Positions 8,679 through 17,319 of a stretch of 64,000 nt of DNA are shown piece after piece. The notes under the pieces were generated by a model. The model worked only from the letters and a program-made list of their open reading frames with translations. It was not told the DNA's origin and ran no database searches. A program made the translations under genes and the position numbers. Position 1 is the first letter of the stretch; each line of letters starts with the position of its first letter. Origin of the DNA: Bacillus sp. Y1 (GTDB lineage Bacteria; Bacillota; Bacilli; Bacillales; Cytobacillaceae); the NCBI RefSeq assembly GCF_003586445.1, contig NZ_CP030028.1, positions 4,044,501-4,108,500 of the forward strand, written 5' to 3'.

Positions 8679-9116
8679 ATGTCCATAAGTAGTCGCTTTA
8701 CTGTCGGGGTTCATATATTAACTCTTATTGAATTAAATAAAGACGGAATTAGCTCATCAGAATTCTTAGCTGGGAGCGTCAACACAAACCCATCTTTAAT
8801 CAGAAAAATTATGGGGATGCTCAAAAAAGCTGGACTAATAGAAGTACAACCAGGAATCGCTGGAGCAAAACTTGCTAAGGAACCAGCTACTATTACATTA
8901 CTTGACGTGTATAAGGCGGTTGATGTGGTAAAGGAAAAAGAACTATTCAGTTTACATGATAATCCACACCCGGATTGTCCTGTAGGTAGAAATATACAAG
9001 ATTCGATTACTCCTATATTATCAGCAGCTCAATTTGCTTTAGAAAAGGTATTAGGCAATGTAACTATTGAAGAGGTTGTTAAAGATATTGTAGAGAAAGA
9101 GAATATTAACAGTTAA
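8679..9116 (+). CDS. Rrf2-family transcriptional regulator
   Basis: 145-aa Rrf2 protein: winged helix at residues ~5-65 (SISSRFTVGVHILTLIEL, then SSEFLAGSVNTNPSLIRKIM). Only one cysteine, in HPDCPVG near residue 107, so the three-Cys iron-sulfur cluster of IscR/NsrR types is absent; a single redox-reactive Cys as in YwnA/CymR-like members is the likely mode. I use ATG 8679 (AGTAGGTG upstream) rather than GTG 8670. Divergent from the NmrA-like oxidoreductase, which it probably represses. Confidence 0.87.
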   Translation: MSISSRFTVGVHILTLIELNKDGISSSEFLAGSVNTNPSLIRKIMGMLKKAGLIEVQPGIAGAKLAKEPATITLLDVYKAVDVVKEKELFSLHDNPHPDCPVGRNIQDSITPILSAAQFALEKVLGNVTIEEVVKDIVEKENINS

Positions 9117-9126
9117 TTAGAAAAAG

Positions 9127-9148
9127 AGGGATTGCTCATGCAATCCCT
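9127..9148 (-). terminator. mtlD terminator
   Basis: AGGGATTGC and GCAATCCCT form a 9-bp perfect stem with a TCAT loop; on the minus strand it is followed by CTTTTTC. Lies between the convergent ends of the Rrf2 gene and mtlD. Confidence 0.8.
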
Positions 9149-9172
9149 AAAAACTTCACTACAAAAATGGAT

Positions 9173-10315
9173 TTATCCCTTCAATACTTCATAGTGTCTA
9201 ATAATATCTTTTGCAAGTTGGCTTGAGTCATCAAGACCACATACTTGTTGAAGAACATATGGTACTCCATGTTCGTTAATCATTGACTGAAGCTTTACTG
9301 CATCTTCATCTTCTTTGTAATCAAAAAGTAAGGCTGCAGCAATAGCCTTTGCTAAATTGTCGTAAGAAAGGTCAGCTTTTTGAGCTTGTAGTGCTGGACG
9401 TACGAGTCGATCCTCTGGTCCAAGCTTTCTTAACGGAGAACGACCTACTCTTGTTACACCATCATGTAAATGAGTATTCTGGAAACGTTTAATGATTTTC
9501 TCAATATATTGTATATGTTCTTCCGGATCTAGATGGTACTGTTTGATTAAATAAGCACCCGTCTCACCCAGTGTGGCCTTTACCTGATTGTAGATATTCA
9601 CATCAGCTAGAGTTTGGTCAATCGTTTCCTTGTTTGCAAGATAACCGAAATAAGCAATGACGGCATGTCCTGTGTTAACAGTAAACAATTTTCTTTCAAT
9701 AAATGGGGCTAGTTCTGGAACGATAATCATTCCTTCAATAGGAGGAATTTCTTCTTTCGTTTCAACAACCCATTCATGGTAAGGTTCAACAAGCACATCA
9801 AGAGAACCTTGATTATTTTGAATCGGAACAATCCGGTCAACAGCTGAATTTAAGAATTCAACTTGAGCAAGTACCTTTTCTTGTGTTTTATCATCAAGAT
9901 GCTCAAGGATATAGTCTCTTAAAAGATCTGTAGCAGAAATTTGATTTTCACAGGCAATTACATAAAGCTTGTCACTATTCTCTTCTACCCTAGCAGCCAA
10001 TCCCTTTGCAATTAAAGATGCGATTCTCGGGAGGATGTTAGGTCCAATCGCCGTCGTTAAAAAAGCTGCCTTCTTGATTGTTTCTACTACTTCATCTTCC
10101 TGTTTTAAATTATTCAATCCTGAAACATTCTCTATTAGAATACTTTCCTGTTCATCTGTTGCAAGCTTAACTTTATATTGTTTTTCTTCATTTAGTTGAT
10201 TAATGATTTGATCGGCAATATCTACAAAAGTAACATGATAGCCGGACTGAGAAAAAAGTGCTCCAATAAATCCTCTTCCGATGTTTCCCGCTCCAAAATG
10301 AACTGCTTGTTTCAT
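9173..10315 (-). CDS. mtlD: Mannitol-1-phosphate 5-dehydrogenase MtlD
   Basis: 380-aa NAD-dependent enzyme oxidising mannitol-1-phosphate to fructose-6-phosphate. N-terminal Rossmann motif HFGAGNIGRGFIG, and the family signature around KLFTVNTGHAVIAYFG with a catalytic Lys. ATG 10315, preceded by GAGAGGGATGATG, gives the usual N-terminus MKQAVHFGAG. It starts 4 bp after the mtlR stop, so the two are translationally close. Last gene of mtlA-mtlR-mtlD. Cytoplasmic. Confidence 0.97.
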   Translation of the reverse strand: MKQAVHFGAGNIGRGFIGALFSQSGYHVTFVDIADQIINQLNEEKQYKVKLATDEQESILIENVSGLNNLKQEDEVVETIKKAAFLTTAIGPNILPRIASLIAKGLAARVEENSDKLYVIACENQISATDLLRDYILEHLDDKTQEKVLAQVEFLNSAVDRIVPIQNNQGSLDVLVEPYHEWVVETKEEIPPIEGMIIVPELAPFIERKLFTVNTGHAVIAYFGYLANKETIDQTLADVNIYNQVKATLGETGAYLIKQYHLDPEEHIQYIEKIIKRFQNTHLHDGVTRVGRSPLRKLGPEDRLVRPALQAQKADLSYDNLAKAIAAALLFDYKEDEDAVKLQSMINEHGVPYVLQQVCGLDDSSQLAKDIIRHYEVLKG

Positions 10316-10319
10316 TACA

Positions 10320-12425
10320 TCATCCCTCTCTATCAATTATTTTAAAATTCGACTGAAGATAATCTGCAAAGATAAATTCTAACCTTTTATAAATTAGTTC
10401 TTCATTTGCTGAGGAAAAAATCAAAATAGCCTCTTCTGTCTCAATAATGTTCGTGCTAATTAAGCTAATAATCTCCTGCTGTCTATTGCTTAACTCTAAT
10501 GGAGCCAGCATGAGCAATAGATTCTTCATCATGACCATGTTTCCGTCCATTCCCCTCACCAGACGAGGATTAGGCAAATGGGCAATTCGGAAAATCAGCT
10601 CACGCACATGCTCATTTCTTGCATGAAATAACGCTAAATTGGTCTGGGGAATTCCGAGACCACCTCTTTTTTCCCTCTCTTTTAGAGAATTTAGGATATC
10701 CGCAGAATCGGTCAACAGATTTTCTTTCTGTGCGATCTGCAACATTTTTTTCAGTATTATTTCTTGGCTTTCTGAATGATTCATCCGGTAAAATCGGTAA
10801 TTTTGCATGATGGACTCTATACTCTGCTGAATCCCCTTCATATCATGAAGCATGTCAAGCAAATTCATGTTTTTTTTCACACGGGATGAAAACACTGCAT
10901 GACGTTCGATCTTTTTGTATTTTTCACCCTTTGCTATGTCTTCAATATTATTCTGTATAAAGCTTTTAATCGTCTCAATGTTTTCTGTACTCAACAGTGG
11001 GTTTACCAATACGTATTCTACATCAATGAAAGGCAATCTTACGGTTGAGATTATTACGTCATATGATTGTAAATCAACATGTTCCGTTATTTCTATAATC
11101 GACTTAATATCAACCGTATCAATTTCTACTATTTCTTTTTTAATTCTACTAGCCAACATCTTTGAAGTCCCGATACCGGTAGGACAGATAACCAAAGCTT
11201 TAATCGTCAAATATTCTTCCTGCATTAATAATGCGGAACCGAAGTGTAACACCATAAAAGCAATCTCGTCCTCAGGAAAGTGGTTAATGGATTTAAATTC
11301 CTCTTTTACACTATTTTTTACTGCCATAAACAAAACTGGATACTTTCGTTTGATTTCTTCCTTAAGTGGATTAAATGACTCCATCTTCTGTTCGATTCGA
11401 AAAAGTGCTGGCTCCATATGGGCAAGTAACCCTTGAAATAATGAGAAGTCATCCGTTAAATTTACCTGAAGCTGATTAGAAACGGAGCGAATCACGTTTT
11501 TAATCAGTTGAGCAAGTAAAATGTTTTCGGGTTCAGCCTCAGCACCTTGAAGCTTTGTACCTTTTAGAATCAATGCTAAAAAAAGAATATCTCTTTTTGT
11601 AAGGCTCATATCAAGCTTTCGTTCTAACTCACGACTAATCATCAACATCAGATCATATTCAATCGCAACATCTTTTTCTAGTAAGTTAACATCCTCTTCC
11701 AGAAAAAAGTGAGCATCCGTTCTCTTTAGAGTGATATAAATATGTAAAACCACTTCCAAGTATGCTCGATCTGTTACACGCGCTTGGGTTTTATGAAAGC
11801 TTAGATTGACCAAGGTAAGCACTTCTAGTAAGTCATCTGGATAAAAATAATGTAGAATCTTTTCCTCGGTTGGACTTCCCTTTTCCAGAATAAATAGTTT
11901 TTCTATAAACTCATCATGAAAATACTGTAGGAAAAAATGTACAAGTGCTCTTCGTTTGTTAGCCTCTGTACCATGCAGCTCTACTCCTACTCCTCTTTTT
12001 CTTGTTAACTGTAATTGAAAAATCTCTAGCCATTCCGCCAGTTCATCCAGATAAATGGCTAATGTTGCTGAACTGACGCCAAGATGACTTGCTAAAGTTT
12101 GAATTTTAAATAGTTCTTCTTCATATACAGCTAAAAGTAATCGAAGCTTTTTTTCGAGAGGAGGTTGATCAATAGGTGTACTCCCTGCCAAATGCTGAAT
12201 TAACCTGTATATCTGCTCGTTCTTCCCCTCAATAGAAAGACCTTGATCCATGTTGCGTGTTAGCCTTAATCCAAACTTCTCAATGATCCTTTCCGTTGCC
12301 TTTAAATCACGTTGGATAGTCCTTGTACTTACATTTAGTGAAGATGCAATTGAAAGAACGGTATGTTTTCCAGAAGTTTTAATAATCAGTTCAATTATGG
12401 CTTTTTCCCTTGAGGTTATATCCAT
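10320..12425 (-). CDS. mtlR: Mannitol operon activator MtlR (PRD regulator)
   Basis: 701-aa DeoR-HTH/PRD activator. Domain order: HTH (residues ~1-65, SIASSLNVSTRTIQRDL), a second HTH-like segment (~85-135), PRD1 and PRD2 (~190-400), an EIIB-gat-like domain (ICPTGIGTSKML, its phosphorylatable Cys present) and a C-terminal EIIA-mtl-like domain (FHARNEHV with the active His, ~residue 610). In Bacillaceae MtlR, phosphorylation of PRD2 by HPr activates it, and modification of the EIIB/EIIA-like domains by MtlA/MtlF switches it off without mannitol. All modules seem intact. It lies between mtlA and mtlD, as in Geobacillus. Confidence 0.95.
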   Translation of the reverse strand: MDITSREKAIIELIIKTSGKHTVLSIASSLNVSTRTIQRDLKATERIIEKFGLRLTRNMDQGLSIEGKNEQIYRLIQHLAGSTPIDQPPLEKKLRLLLAVYEEELFKIQTLASHLGVSSATLAIYLDELAEWLEIFQLQLTRKRGVGVELHGTEANKRRALVHFFLQYFHDEFIEKLFILEKGSPTEEKILHYFYPDDLLEVLTLVNLSFHKTQARVTDRAYLEVVLHIYITLKRTDAHFFLEEDVNLLEKDVAIEYDLMLMISRELERKLDMSLTKRDILFLALILKGTKLQGAEAEPENILLAQLIKNVIRSVSNQLQVNLTDDFSLFQGLLAHMEPALFRIEQKMESFNPLKEEIKRKYPVLFMAVKNSVKEEFKSINHFPEDEIAFMVLHFGSALLMQEEYLTIKALVICPTGIGTSKMLASRIKKEIVEIDTVDIKSIIEITEHVDLQSYDVIISTVRLPFIDVEYVLVNPLLSTENIETIKSFIQNNIEDIAKGEKYKKIERHAVFSSRVKKNMNLLDMLHDMKGIQQSIESIMQNYRFYRMNHSESQEIILKKMLQIAQKENLLTDSADILNSLKEREKRGGLGIPQTNLALFHARNEHVRELIFRIAHLPNPRLVRGMDGNMVMMKNLLLMLAPLELSNRQQEIISLISTNIIETEEAILIFSSANEELIYKRLEFIFADYLQSNFKIIDREG

Positions 12426-12457
12426 GGTATCAACTCGTTCCTGAGTGAAATAACTAG

Positions 12458-12493
12458 AAAATAGAAAAGCGCAGAAGTACGCTTTTCTATTTT
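12458..12493 (-). terminator. Intergenic hairpin between mtlA and mtlR
   Basis: 14-bp perfect arms (12458-12471 and 12480-12493, core AATAGAAAAGCG) with an 8-nt loop and T-rich flanks on both strands. It sits right after the mtlA stop. It probably attenuates read-through from mtlA so that MtlR and MtlD are made at lower level. Confidence 0.7.
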
Positions 12494-12504
12494 TAATTTC
12501 TTAT

Positions 12505-14415
12505 TTACTTTTTACCAATAATATCGATAATCTCTTGAGCTGTTTTTGCCTCAGCCATTTTTTCGATATTTTCCATATCGGAGCAAGTAACTGCGATTCC
12601 TGAAAGGATTTCAAGATGTGTACCGTCTTTTCCAGCAATACCGAAGATTAAACGTACTTTCTGTCCATCAAAATCTACACCATTCGGAACCTGAAGGACT
12701 GTAAATCCTGATTTAATAACAGCCTTCTTCGCTTCTTCAGTTCCATGTGGGATCGCAACATCATTTCCCATATACGTAGAAGTCATGTTATCTCTTTCAA
12801 TCATCGCTTCGATATAGCTTTCATCGACGTAACCCGCATTCAACAATGCTCGACCAGCAAAGCGGATTGCTTCTTCCTTATTAGCAAATTCCTGATTGAT
12901 AAAGACATTTTCAGGACGTAGTAAATCATCACTATGTGACACTTCTTCGTTCGAATTATCCGTACCGTTCTCTTCTGCCTCTTCAACGATATCATGAAGT
13001 GTGGAACTTGCTGGAAATTGCAACTCACTAATTAGCTTATCGTACTCAGGACTTGAAAGGAAATTATCAACAGAAATATGATATGCGTTAGGTACTTTGT
13101 TTTTTGCTCTAGGAGTTAGCTCCTCCTGTGTAATGACAATTTGAGCGTCAGCTGGAAGATTACTAATAGCCATATTTGTAACCGCAATATCCATTCCCGC
13201 TTCTTTTACTTTTTTACGTAACAACGATGCTCCCATTGCACTTGAACCCATTCCAGCATCACATGCAAAGATAACCTTTGTAACATTGTCAGGAATCGCT
13301 CCTTGATCTGTAAGCACATTTGATACAGAGCTTTTCTTCCCTTTCATTTCTTGCATTTTTTGAGCGGCTGCTTCAAGATCATCCTCACCCTGTTTCCCCG
13401 TTTTTAAAATAAAGGAAGAAACAATAAATGAAACAGCTGCTGCCACGATTACACCAGCAAAGTTTGCAATATATGCACTTGCGTGATGTGGGGTAACTGC
13501 AGTAATGGCAATAATACTACCTGGTGATGATGGAGCAAATAATCCACCGCCTAAAAGGACCAAAGTAAATACTCCACTCATTCCACCTAAGATGACAGCA
13601 AAAAATAACATTGGTCGCATTAAGATATATGGGAAATAAATCTCATGAATACCCCCAAAAAAGTGAATGATTCCTGCACCAGGTGCTGATTTCTTTGCCG
13701 TTCCTTTTCCAAAAAACATATACGCAAGTAGAACGCCGATACCAGGACCTGGATTTGCTTCAAGAAGGAACAAAATGGATTGTCCCGTTTGTTTTACCTG
13801 TTCCACACCGATTGGTGAAAGAACTCCGTGATTAATCGCATTATTTAAGAACAATACTTTTGCTGGTTCAATTAGAATGCTAGTTAGCGGAAGCAATCCT
13901 GTTCCGACCAACCAGTCAACTCCTGATACAAGCCATCCGGTAAACACATCGACTGCAGGTCCCACGCCTAAAAATGCTAGAATGGCAAGGATTGCCCCTA
14001 GAATACCAGCAGAAAAATTGTTTACAAGCATTTCAAAACCAGCTTTAACTTTCCCTTCAATTAACTGGTCAAATTTCTTAATTACAAACCCACCTAACGG
14101 ACCAATTACCATCGCACCAAGAAACATCGGTATGTCTGCTCCTGCAATAACACCCATTGTTGCAATTGCACCAACAACCGCTCCACGTTCTTGATGAACA
14201 AGTTTACCACCTGTATATCCAATTAAAATAGGAAGTAAATAGGTAACCATTGGGGTAACCATTTTGGCAAGGTTTTCATTTGGGAAAAAGCCAGTAGGAA
14301 TAAATAAAGCTGTAATTAACCCCCAAGCAATAAATGCAGATATATTTGGCATGACCATAGAACTTAGGAAATTACCAAACTTTTGTACAGCCACTTTTAT
14401 ATTTGATTGTGCCAT
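12505..14415 (-). CDS. mtlA: Mannitol PTS transporter, fused EIICBA
   Basis: 636-aa membrane permease that imports and phosphorylates mannitol. Residues 1-340 are the EIIC channel with about eight membrane segments and the GGIHEIY motif (254-260). EIIB follows, with Cys385 in IFACDAGMGSS as the phosphocysteine. The EIIA domain is C-terminal, with His557 in VAIPHGTEEA as the phosphohistidine. Bacillus subtilis and Geobacillus carry EIIA as separate MtlF; here it is fused, as in Escherichia coli (637 aa), and no mtlF is present between mtlR and mtlD. ATG 14415 follows AGAAGGAGATCG. First gene of the operon. Confidence 0.97.
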   Translation of the reverse strand: MAQSNIKVAVQKFGNFLSSMVMPNISAFIAWGLITALFIPTGFFPNENLAKMVTPMVTYLLPILIGYTGGKLVHQERGAVVGAIATMGVIAGADIPMFLGAMVIGPLGGFVIKKFDQLIEGKVKAGFEMLVNNFSAGILGAILAILAFLGVGPAVDVFTGWLVSGVDWLVGTGLLPLTSILIEPAKVLFLNNAINHGVLSPIGVEQVKQTGQSILFLLEANPGPGIGVLLAYMFFGKGTAKKSAPGAGIIHFFGGIHEIYFPYILMRPMLFFAVILGGMSGVFTLVLLGGGLFAPSSPGSIIAITAVTPHHASAYIANFAGVIVAAAVSFIVSSFILKTGKQGEDDLEAAAQKMQEMKGKKSSVSNVLTDQGAIPDNVTKVIFACDAGMGSSAMGASLLRKKVKEAGMDIAVTNMAISNLPADAQIVITQEELTPRAKNKVPNAYHISVDNFLSSPEYDKLISELQFPASSTLHDIVEEAEENGTDNSNEEVSHSDDLLRPENVFINQEFANKEEAIRFAGRALLNAGYVDESYIEAMIERDNMTSTYMGNDVAIPHGTEEAKKAVIKSGFTVLQVPNGVDFDGQKVRLIFGIAGKDGTHLEILSGIAVTCSDMENIEKMAEAKTAQEIIDIIGKK

Positions 14416-14618
14416 ATTCGATCTCCTTCTAAAATTAGTACCTTCACATGTTATCTTACATAGTTAACACTATCAACAAAGTGAAAAACCAACTTTGTCG
14501 TTCCTAAAGAGACAAAAGTATTTTTTCTCATACGTATTGTTAACAAAACTGTCAAATTTGTATTCATACAAGCAAAAAGGGCATATAATGATGTTACTAC
14601 CTTTAAGGGTGTGAATTT

Positions 14619-14936
14619 ATGAATAAATACTTTTTTCTTGCAATACTTTTGATCCTAACGAGTCTTACGAATGTTATTGATCATGGACATATAGATGGGA
14701 ATGCTGTTCAAGAAAGCAAGCTTATAGATTATAAGTTTACTGACGAACTTCAACCGTTTGATCATTCCTTAGGCCACAAGCAAGAAACCACATTACAGGA
14801 TTTACTATTAATCGTTATTATCATTCTCATAGTTACTAAATTCATAAGTTTACAAACAGCCATTAAGAAGAGGTATGTAAATCTTACCCCCATTCTCTAT
14901 CAATCGAATTACGTGATCATTCCTCCTACTAAATAA
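14619..14936 (+). CDS. Small membrane protein of unknown function, 105 aa
   Basis: Not recognised. Residues 3-18 are a hydrophobic N-terminal segment (signal anchor), a polar loop with His and acidic residues follows (~20-58), and a second strong membrane segment (LLLIVIIILIVTKFI) spans ~62-78, with a basic tail. ATG 14619 has AAGGGTG upstream. It runs divergently from mtlA and is followed 27 bp later by a 38-aa small membrane protein on the same strand; the two share one terminator and probably one transcript. Function unknown. Confidence 0.6.
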   Translation: MNKYFFLAILLILTSLTNVIDHGHIDGNAVQESKLIDYKFTDELQPFDHSLGHKQETTLQDLLLIVIIILIVTKFISLQTAIKKRYVNLTPILYQSNYVIIPPTK

Positions 14937-14963
14937 AGATTTTCATTTTAAGGAGGAAACAAA

Positions 14964-15080
14964 ATGAACTTAGTGAGATTAGTTATGATCGGGATGTTCT
15001 CTATAAGTGCTCTTACACTTTTTACTTATCAAAGTACTGAAATTTTTAATGCGTTCATGGAATTCTTTAGAGAAAAATAA
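14964..15080 (+). CDS. 38-aa small membrane protein
   Basis: Short ORF starting MNLVRLVMIGMF and ending FFREK. It has a near-ideal ribosome binding site (TAAGGAGGAAAC, 7-8 nt before ATG 14964) and one hydrophobic helix (residues ~4-20) followed by a short amphipathic tail. A good terminator follows 9 bp after the stop. The strong translation signals argue for a real small protein, either alone or as partner of the upstream 105-aa membrane protein. I do not recognise the family. Confidence 0.6.
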   Translation: MNLVRLVMIGMFSISALTLFTYQSTEIFNAFMEFFREK

Positions 15081-15089
15081 AACGAAAAG

Positions 15090-15118
15090 AAACCCTTGCG
15101 TTCAAACGCAAGGGTTTT
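15090..15118. terminator. Bidirectional terminator
   Basis: AAACCCTTGCG (15090-15100) and CGCAAGGGTTT (15107-15117), with TTTTATTATT downstream on plus and TTTCTTTTCG on minus. Ends the small-protein transcript and the azoreductase gene. Confidence 0.85.
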
Positions 15119-15134
15119 ATTATTCAATCTAAGA

Positions 15135-15779
15135 TTATGCTTTTACCGCTAATTCAACTACACGGCGTGCAGATGCTTTTACTTCTTCTAAACCGGCTGC
15201 AATGATTTCTTGTGCTTTATCTGGCATTGCATTATGTCCTTCAATAACCACTTCATCAATGATCTGCATTCCGAACACTCCACCGAAAACATTACGCATA
15301 TAGTTCACAGCCATTTCCATCGGTGCTGCTTCAGGAGCTGAATAAACTCCTCCACGTGCATTTAGGAAGATTGCTTTCTTTTCTGGCATTAAGCCAACTA
15401 GGTTTCCAGAAGCATCGTATTTGAATGCAAAGCCGGCAGCAAATACGTAATCAATAAATGTTTGTAATTTTGCAGGAATCGTTAAATTCCATAATGGAAA
15501 CGCAAAGACAACTACATCTGCACTTGAAAGTAAATCCATTGCTTTTTGTTTGGCAGCTAACAGACGTGATTCAACATCCGTAAGCTCTCCACCATTTTGT
15601 ACTTTACCAAATGCATTAAAAAGCTCTTGGCCAAAATATGGTGTATCCTCTTCAAACACATCGTAAGTAGTAACGTTTACGTCTTTTCCATCTAATTCAG
15701 CCATAAACGTTTCGTACATCTTACTAGAAATCGCCTCAGAAGCAGGGCGGTTATTTGCTTTTACTACTAAAACATTCAT
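15135..15779 (-). CDS. azoR: FMN-dependent NADH-azoreductase
   Basis: 214-aa flavodoxin-fold quinone/azo reductase. Shows the AzoR pattern: VVKANNRPASEAISSKM at the N-terminus (phosphate of FMN), FAFPLWNLTIPAKLQTFIDYV (FMN-isoalloxazine loop) and LNARGGVYS. These enzymes reduce quinones and azo compounds with two electrons and protect against electrophiles. ATG 15779 with a GGAGAG site. Divergent from an HxlR-type regulator, a common arrangement for quinone/aldehyde-inducible azoreductases, so likely induced by quinones or similar electrophiles. Confidence 0.93.
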   Translation of the reverse strand: MNVLVVKANNRPASEAISSKMYETFMAELDGKDVNVTTYDVFEEDTPYFGQELFNAFGKVQNGGELTDVESRLLAAKQKAMDLLSSADVVVFAFPLWNLTIPAKLQTFIDYVFAAGFAFKYDASGNLVGLMPEKKAIFLNARGGVYSAPEAAPMEMAVNYMRNVFGGVFGMQIIDEVVIEGHNAMPDKAQEIIAAGLEEVKASARRVVELAVKA

Positions 15780-15889
15780 TACATTCTCTCCTTTATTTCC
15801 TTCTTTGCTGGGCTAGTTACACTAACTACCCTAACTATAATTATTATAATCAGAGTCAAATGATTGTTAAGTACGCACTTAAAAGTGGT

Positions 15890-15911
15890 ATAGTATCTTA
15901 ATGTATACTAT
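15890..15911. promoter_or_regulatory. Candidate HxlR operator in the azoR/hxlR divergent gap
   Basis: Perfect inverted repeat ATAGTAT (15890-15896), 8 bp, ATACTAT (15905-15911), 58 bp before the HxlR start and about 110 bp before azoR. Size and position fit an operator for the adjacent regulator. Confidence 0.5.
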
Positions 15912-15968
15912 TGCTTTAGCGCTCACCTTTATATAGCCAGTTAATTTTACCTAAAGGAGGAAATGAGA

Positions 15969-16310
15969 TTGGAAATAAAGCCTGAATTATGTCGTGTCGA
16001 CGACGCTTTAGGGATCTTAACGGGGAAATGGAAACCCATAATCTTATTGCACCTTTTAACAAAAGGAACTCAACGATTTAGCGAGCTAAAACGAAATATG
16101 CCTGGAATCACCCAGAAGATGCTAACAAATCAATTACGTGATTTAGAAGAGGAAGACATTGTGCAACGTGTCGTTTATCCACAGGTCCCACCAAAGGTGG
16201 AGTACTCAATAACGGATTATGGGAAAAGCTTAGAACCGATATTAAGAGCCATGCATGATTGGGGTACCAAACACAATTTGCATAAAAAACAAAAAATGGT
16301 TAGTGAATAA
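15969..16310 (+). CDS. HxlR/DUF24-family transcriptional regulator
   Basis: 113-aa winged-helix protein: CRVDDALGILTGKWKPIILLHLLTKGTQRFSELKR is the family signature, with the conserved Cys at ~residue 7 used for redox or electrophile sensing in relatives such as HypR, CatR and YodB. I chose TTG 15969, eight nt after AAAGGAGG; ATG 15963 lies only 2 nt from it. Divergent from azoR, which it likely controls. Confidence 0.92.
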   Translation: MEIKPELCRVDDALGILTGKWKPIILLHLLTKGTQRFSELKRNMPGITQKMLTNQLRDLEEEDIVQRVVYPQVPPKVEYSITDYGKSLEPILRAMHDWGTKHNLHKKQKMVSE

Positions 16311-16322
16311 TAAAAATTTTAA

Positions 16323-16344
16323 GAGCTGTCACGATGGACAGCTC
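16323..16344. terminator. Terminator after the HxlR gene
   Basis: GAGCTGTC / GACAGCTC, 8-bp perfect stem with ACGATG loop, followed by GATTTTTCTT on the plus strand; also ends the convergent AraC gene. Confidence 0.8.
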
Positions 16345-16358
16345 GATTTTTCTTATCA

Positions 16359-17054
16359 CTAGGCATGTGATTGTCTATCTCGATAAATGCCTGGTGTCAT
16401 TCCAACATGTCTTTTAAATAACTCCGAGAAATGGCGATAATTATAATAACCCACTTTTTCACTAACTTCGTTAACTTTCGCTCCGTTCTTTAGTAATTTC
16501 TTTGCCTGTTCAATCCTCAATTTTGTGACGTACTTTATGTATGACTCTCCCATTTGTTCCTTAAATAACACACTAAAATAGGTGCTACTCATGTTTGAAT
16601 GCTCTGCCACTTCTTGAAGGCTAAGTTCTTTCTCGTAATTTAAATGAATAAAACGGAGGGCGCGCTCGATGGCGATATGTTTAGGCTCAATCTGATTGTT
16701 CTTTACCCATTGAAAAATTTGTTGCATCTGCTGTTGAAACCAATCACATAGCTCTATCGTTGAGTGTAGGTTGGCTACTTCCCGATGAGGCAAATATCCT
16801 TTATTCCAAAGACTTTCTTTTGCTACTTCCATACTTAGGTAAATAAGTCTAAGCATTTTTCCTTTTACTACTTCGGGATCTAATCTCCGCTCTATCATGG
16901 AACAATTAAATTCCTCTATTTTTTGAAGAAACTCTTCACGATCAAGCATGCGGAGACTAAGTAGAAGGGATTGTTTTCTTTGTGTAAGTTCCTTTTCTGT
17001 TAATACCTTACACTCCAGTTCAAAAATGGAAGCCTTAACCATAACATTTTTCAA
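16359..17054 (-). CDS. AraC-family regulator, short YesN-like form without receiver domain
   Basis: 231 aa. The C-terminal ~100 residues are a double AraC helix-turn-helix (LSLQEVAEHSNMSSTYFSVLFKEQMG and VNEVSEKVGYYNYRHFSELFKRHVGMTPG). Residues ~1-125 resemble the linker region of YesN-type response regulators, but no phosphoacceptor receiver domain precedes it. The start is credible: ATG 17054 with AAGGAG 7 nt upstream, so it appears to be a complete short protein rather than a break. It lies downstream of, and on the same strand as, the large secreted GH3 gene; control of that locus is plausible but unproven. A weak cre-like site lies 170 bp upstream. Confidence 0.85.
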   Translation of the reverse strand: MKNVMVKASIFELECKVLTEKELTQRKQSLLLSLRMLDREEFLQKIEEFNCSMIERRLDPEVVKGKMLRLIYLSMEVAKESLWNKGYLPHREVANLHSTIELCDWFQQQMQQIFQWVKNNQIEPKHIAIERALRFIHLNYEKELSLQEVAEHSNMSSTYFSVLFKEQMGESYIKYVTKLRIEQAKKLLKNGAKVNEVSEKVGYYNYRHFSELFKRHVGMTPGIYRDRQSHA

Positions 17055-17223
17055 CTCCTTATCTATAGAATATTTACAGAGATTGAATATTTACGGGTTA
17101 AATAGATTTCTGGATAGTCAAAATTACGTTGGAGGACATCTACTAGATTGTTTATTGAAGAGAACAGAAGGAGATAACATTTATTCTTTCAGTACTTCAA
17201 TTTTACTAAGTTTTTTAATATTA

Positions 17224-17237
17224 TGAAAACGCTATCT
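17224..17237 (-). promoter_or_regulatory. cre-like site upstream of the AraC regulator
   Basis: TGAAAACGCTATCT matches the CcpA consensus TGWNANCGNTNWCA at all but the last position. It lies between the GH3 terminator and the AraC gene, a sensible place for glucose repression of the regulator. Confidence 0.4.
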
Positions 17238-17278
17238 TTTTGGTTGATGTCTGCTTTTTTTAGGTCGTACCAAAAAGA

Positions 17279-17307
17279 GATCACAACCGTCTAGAACGGC
17301 TGTGATC
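17279..17307 (-). terminator. Terminator of the 1153-aa GH3 gene
   Basis: GATCACA, one mismatch, CCGT pairs with ACGG and TGTGATC around a short loop; the minus strand continues CTCTTTTTGG. Confidence 0.8.
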
Positions 17308-17319
17308 CCTTTCAGAGAT

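Noticed and set aside
17055..17223. Possible decayed coding sequence upstream of the AraC regulator on the minus strand
   Set aside because: An open stretch of about 40 codons exists but shows no recognisable motif and no start signal.
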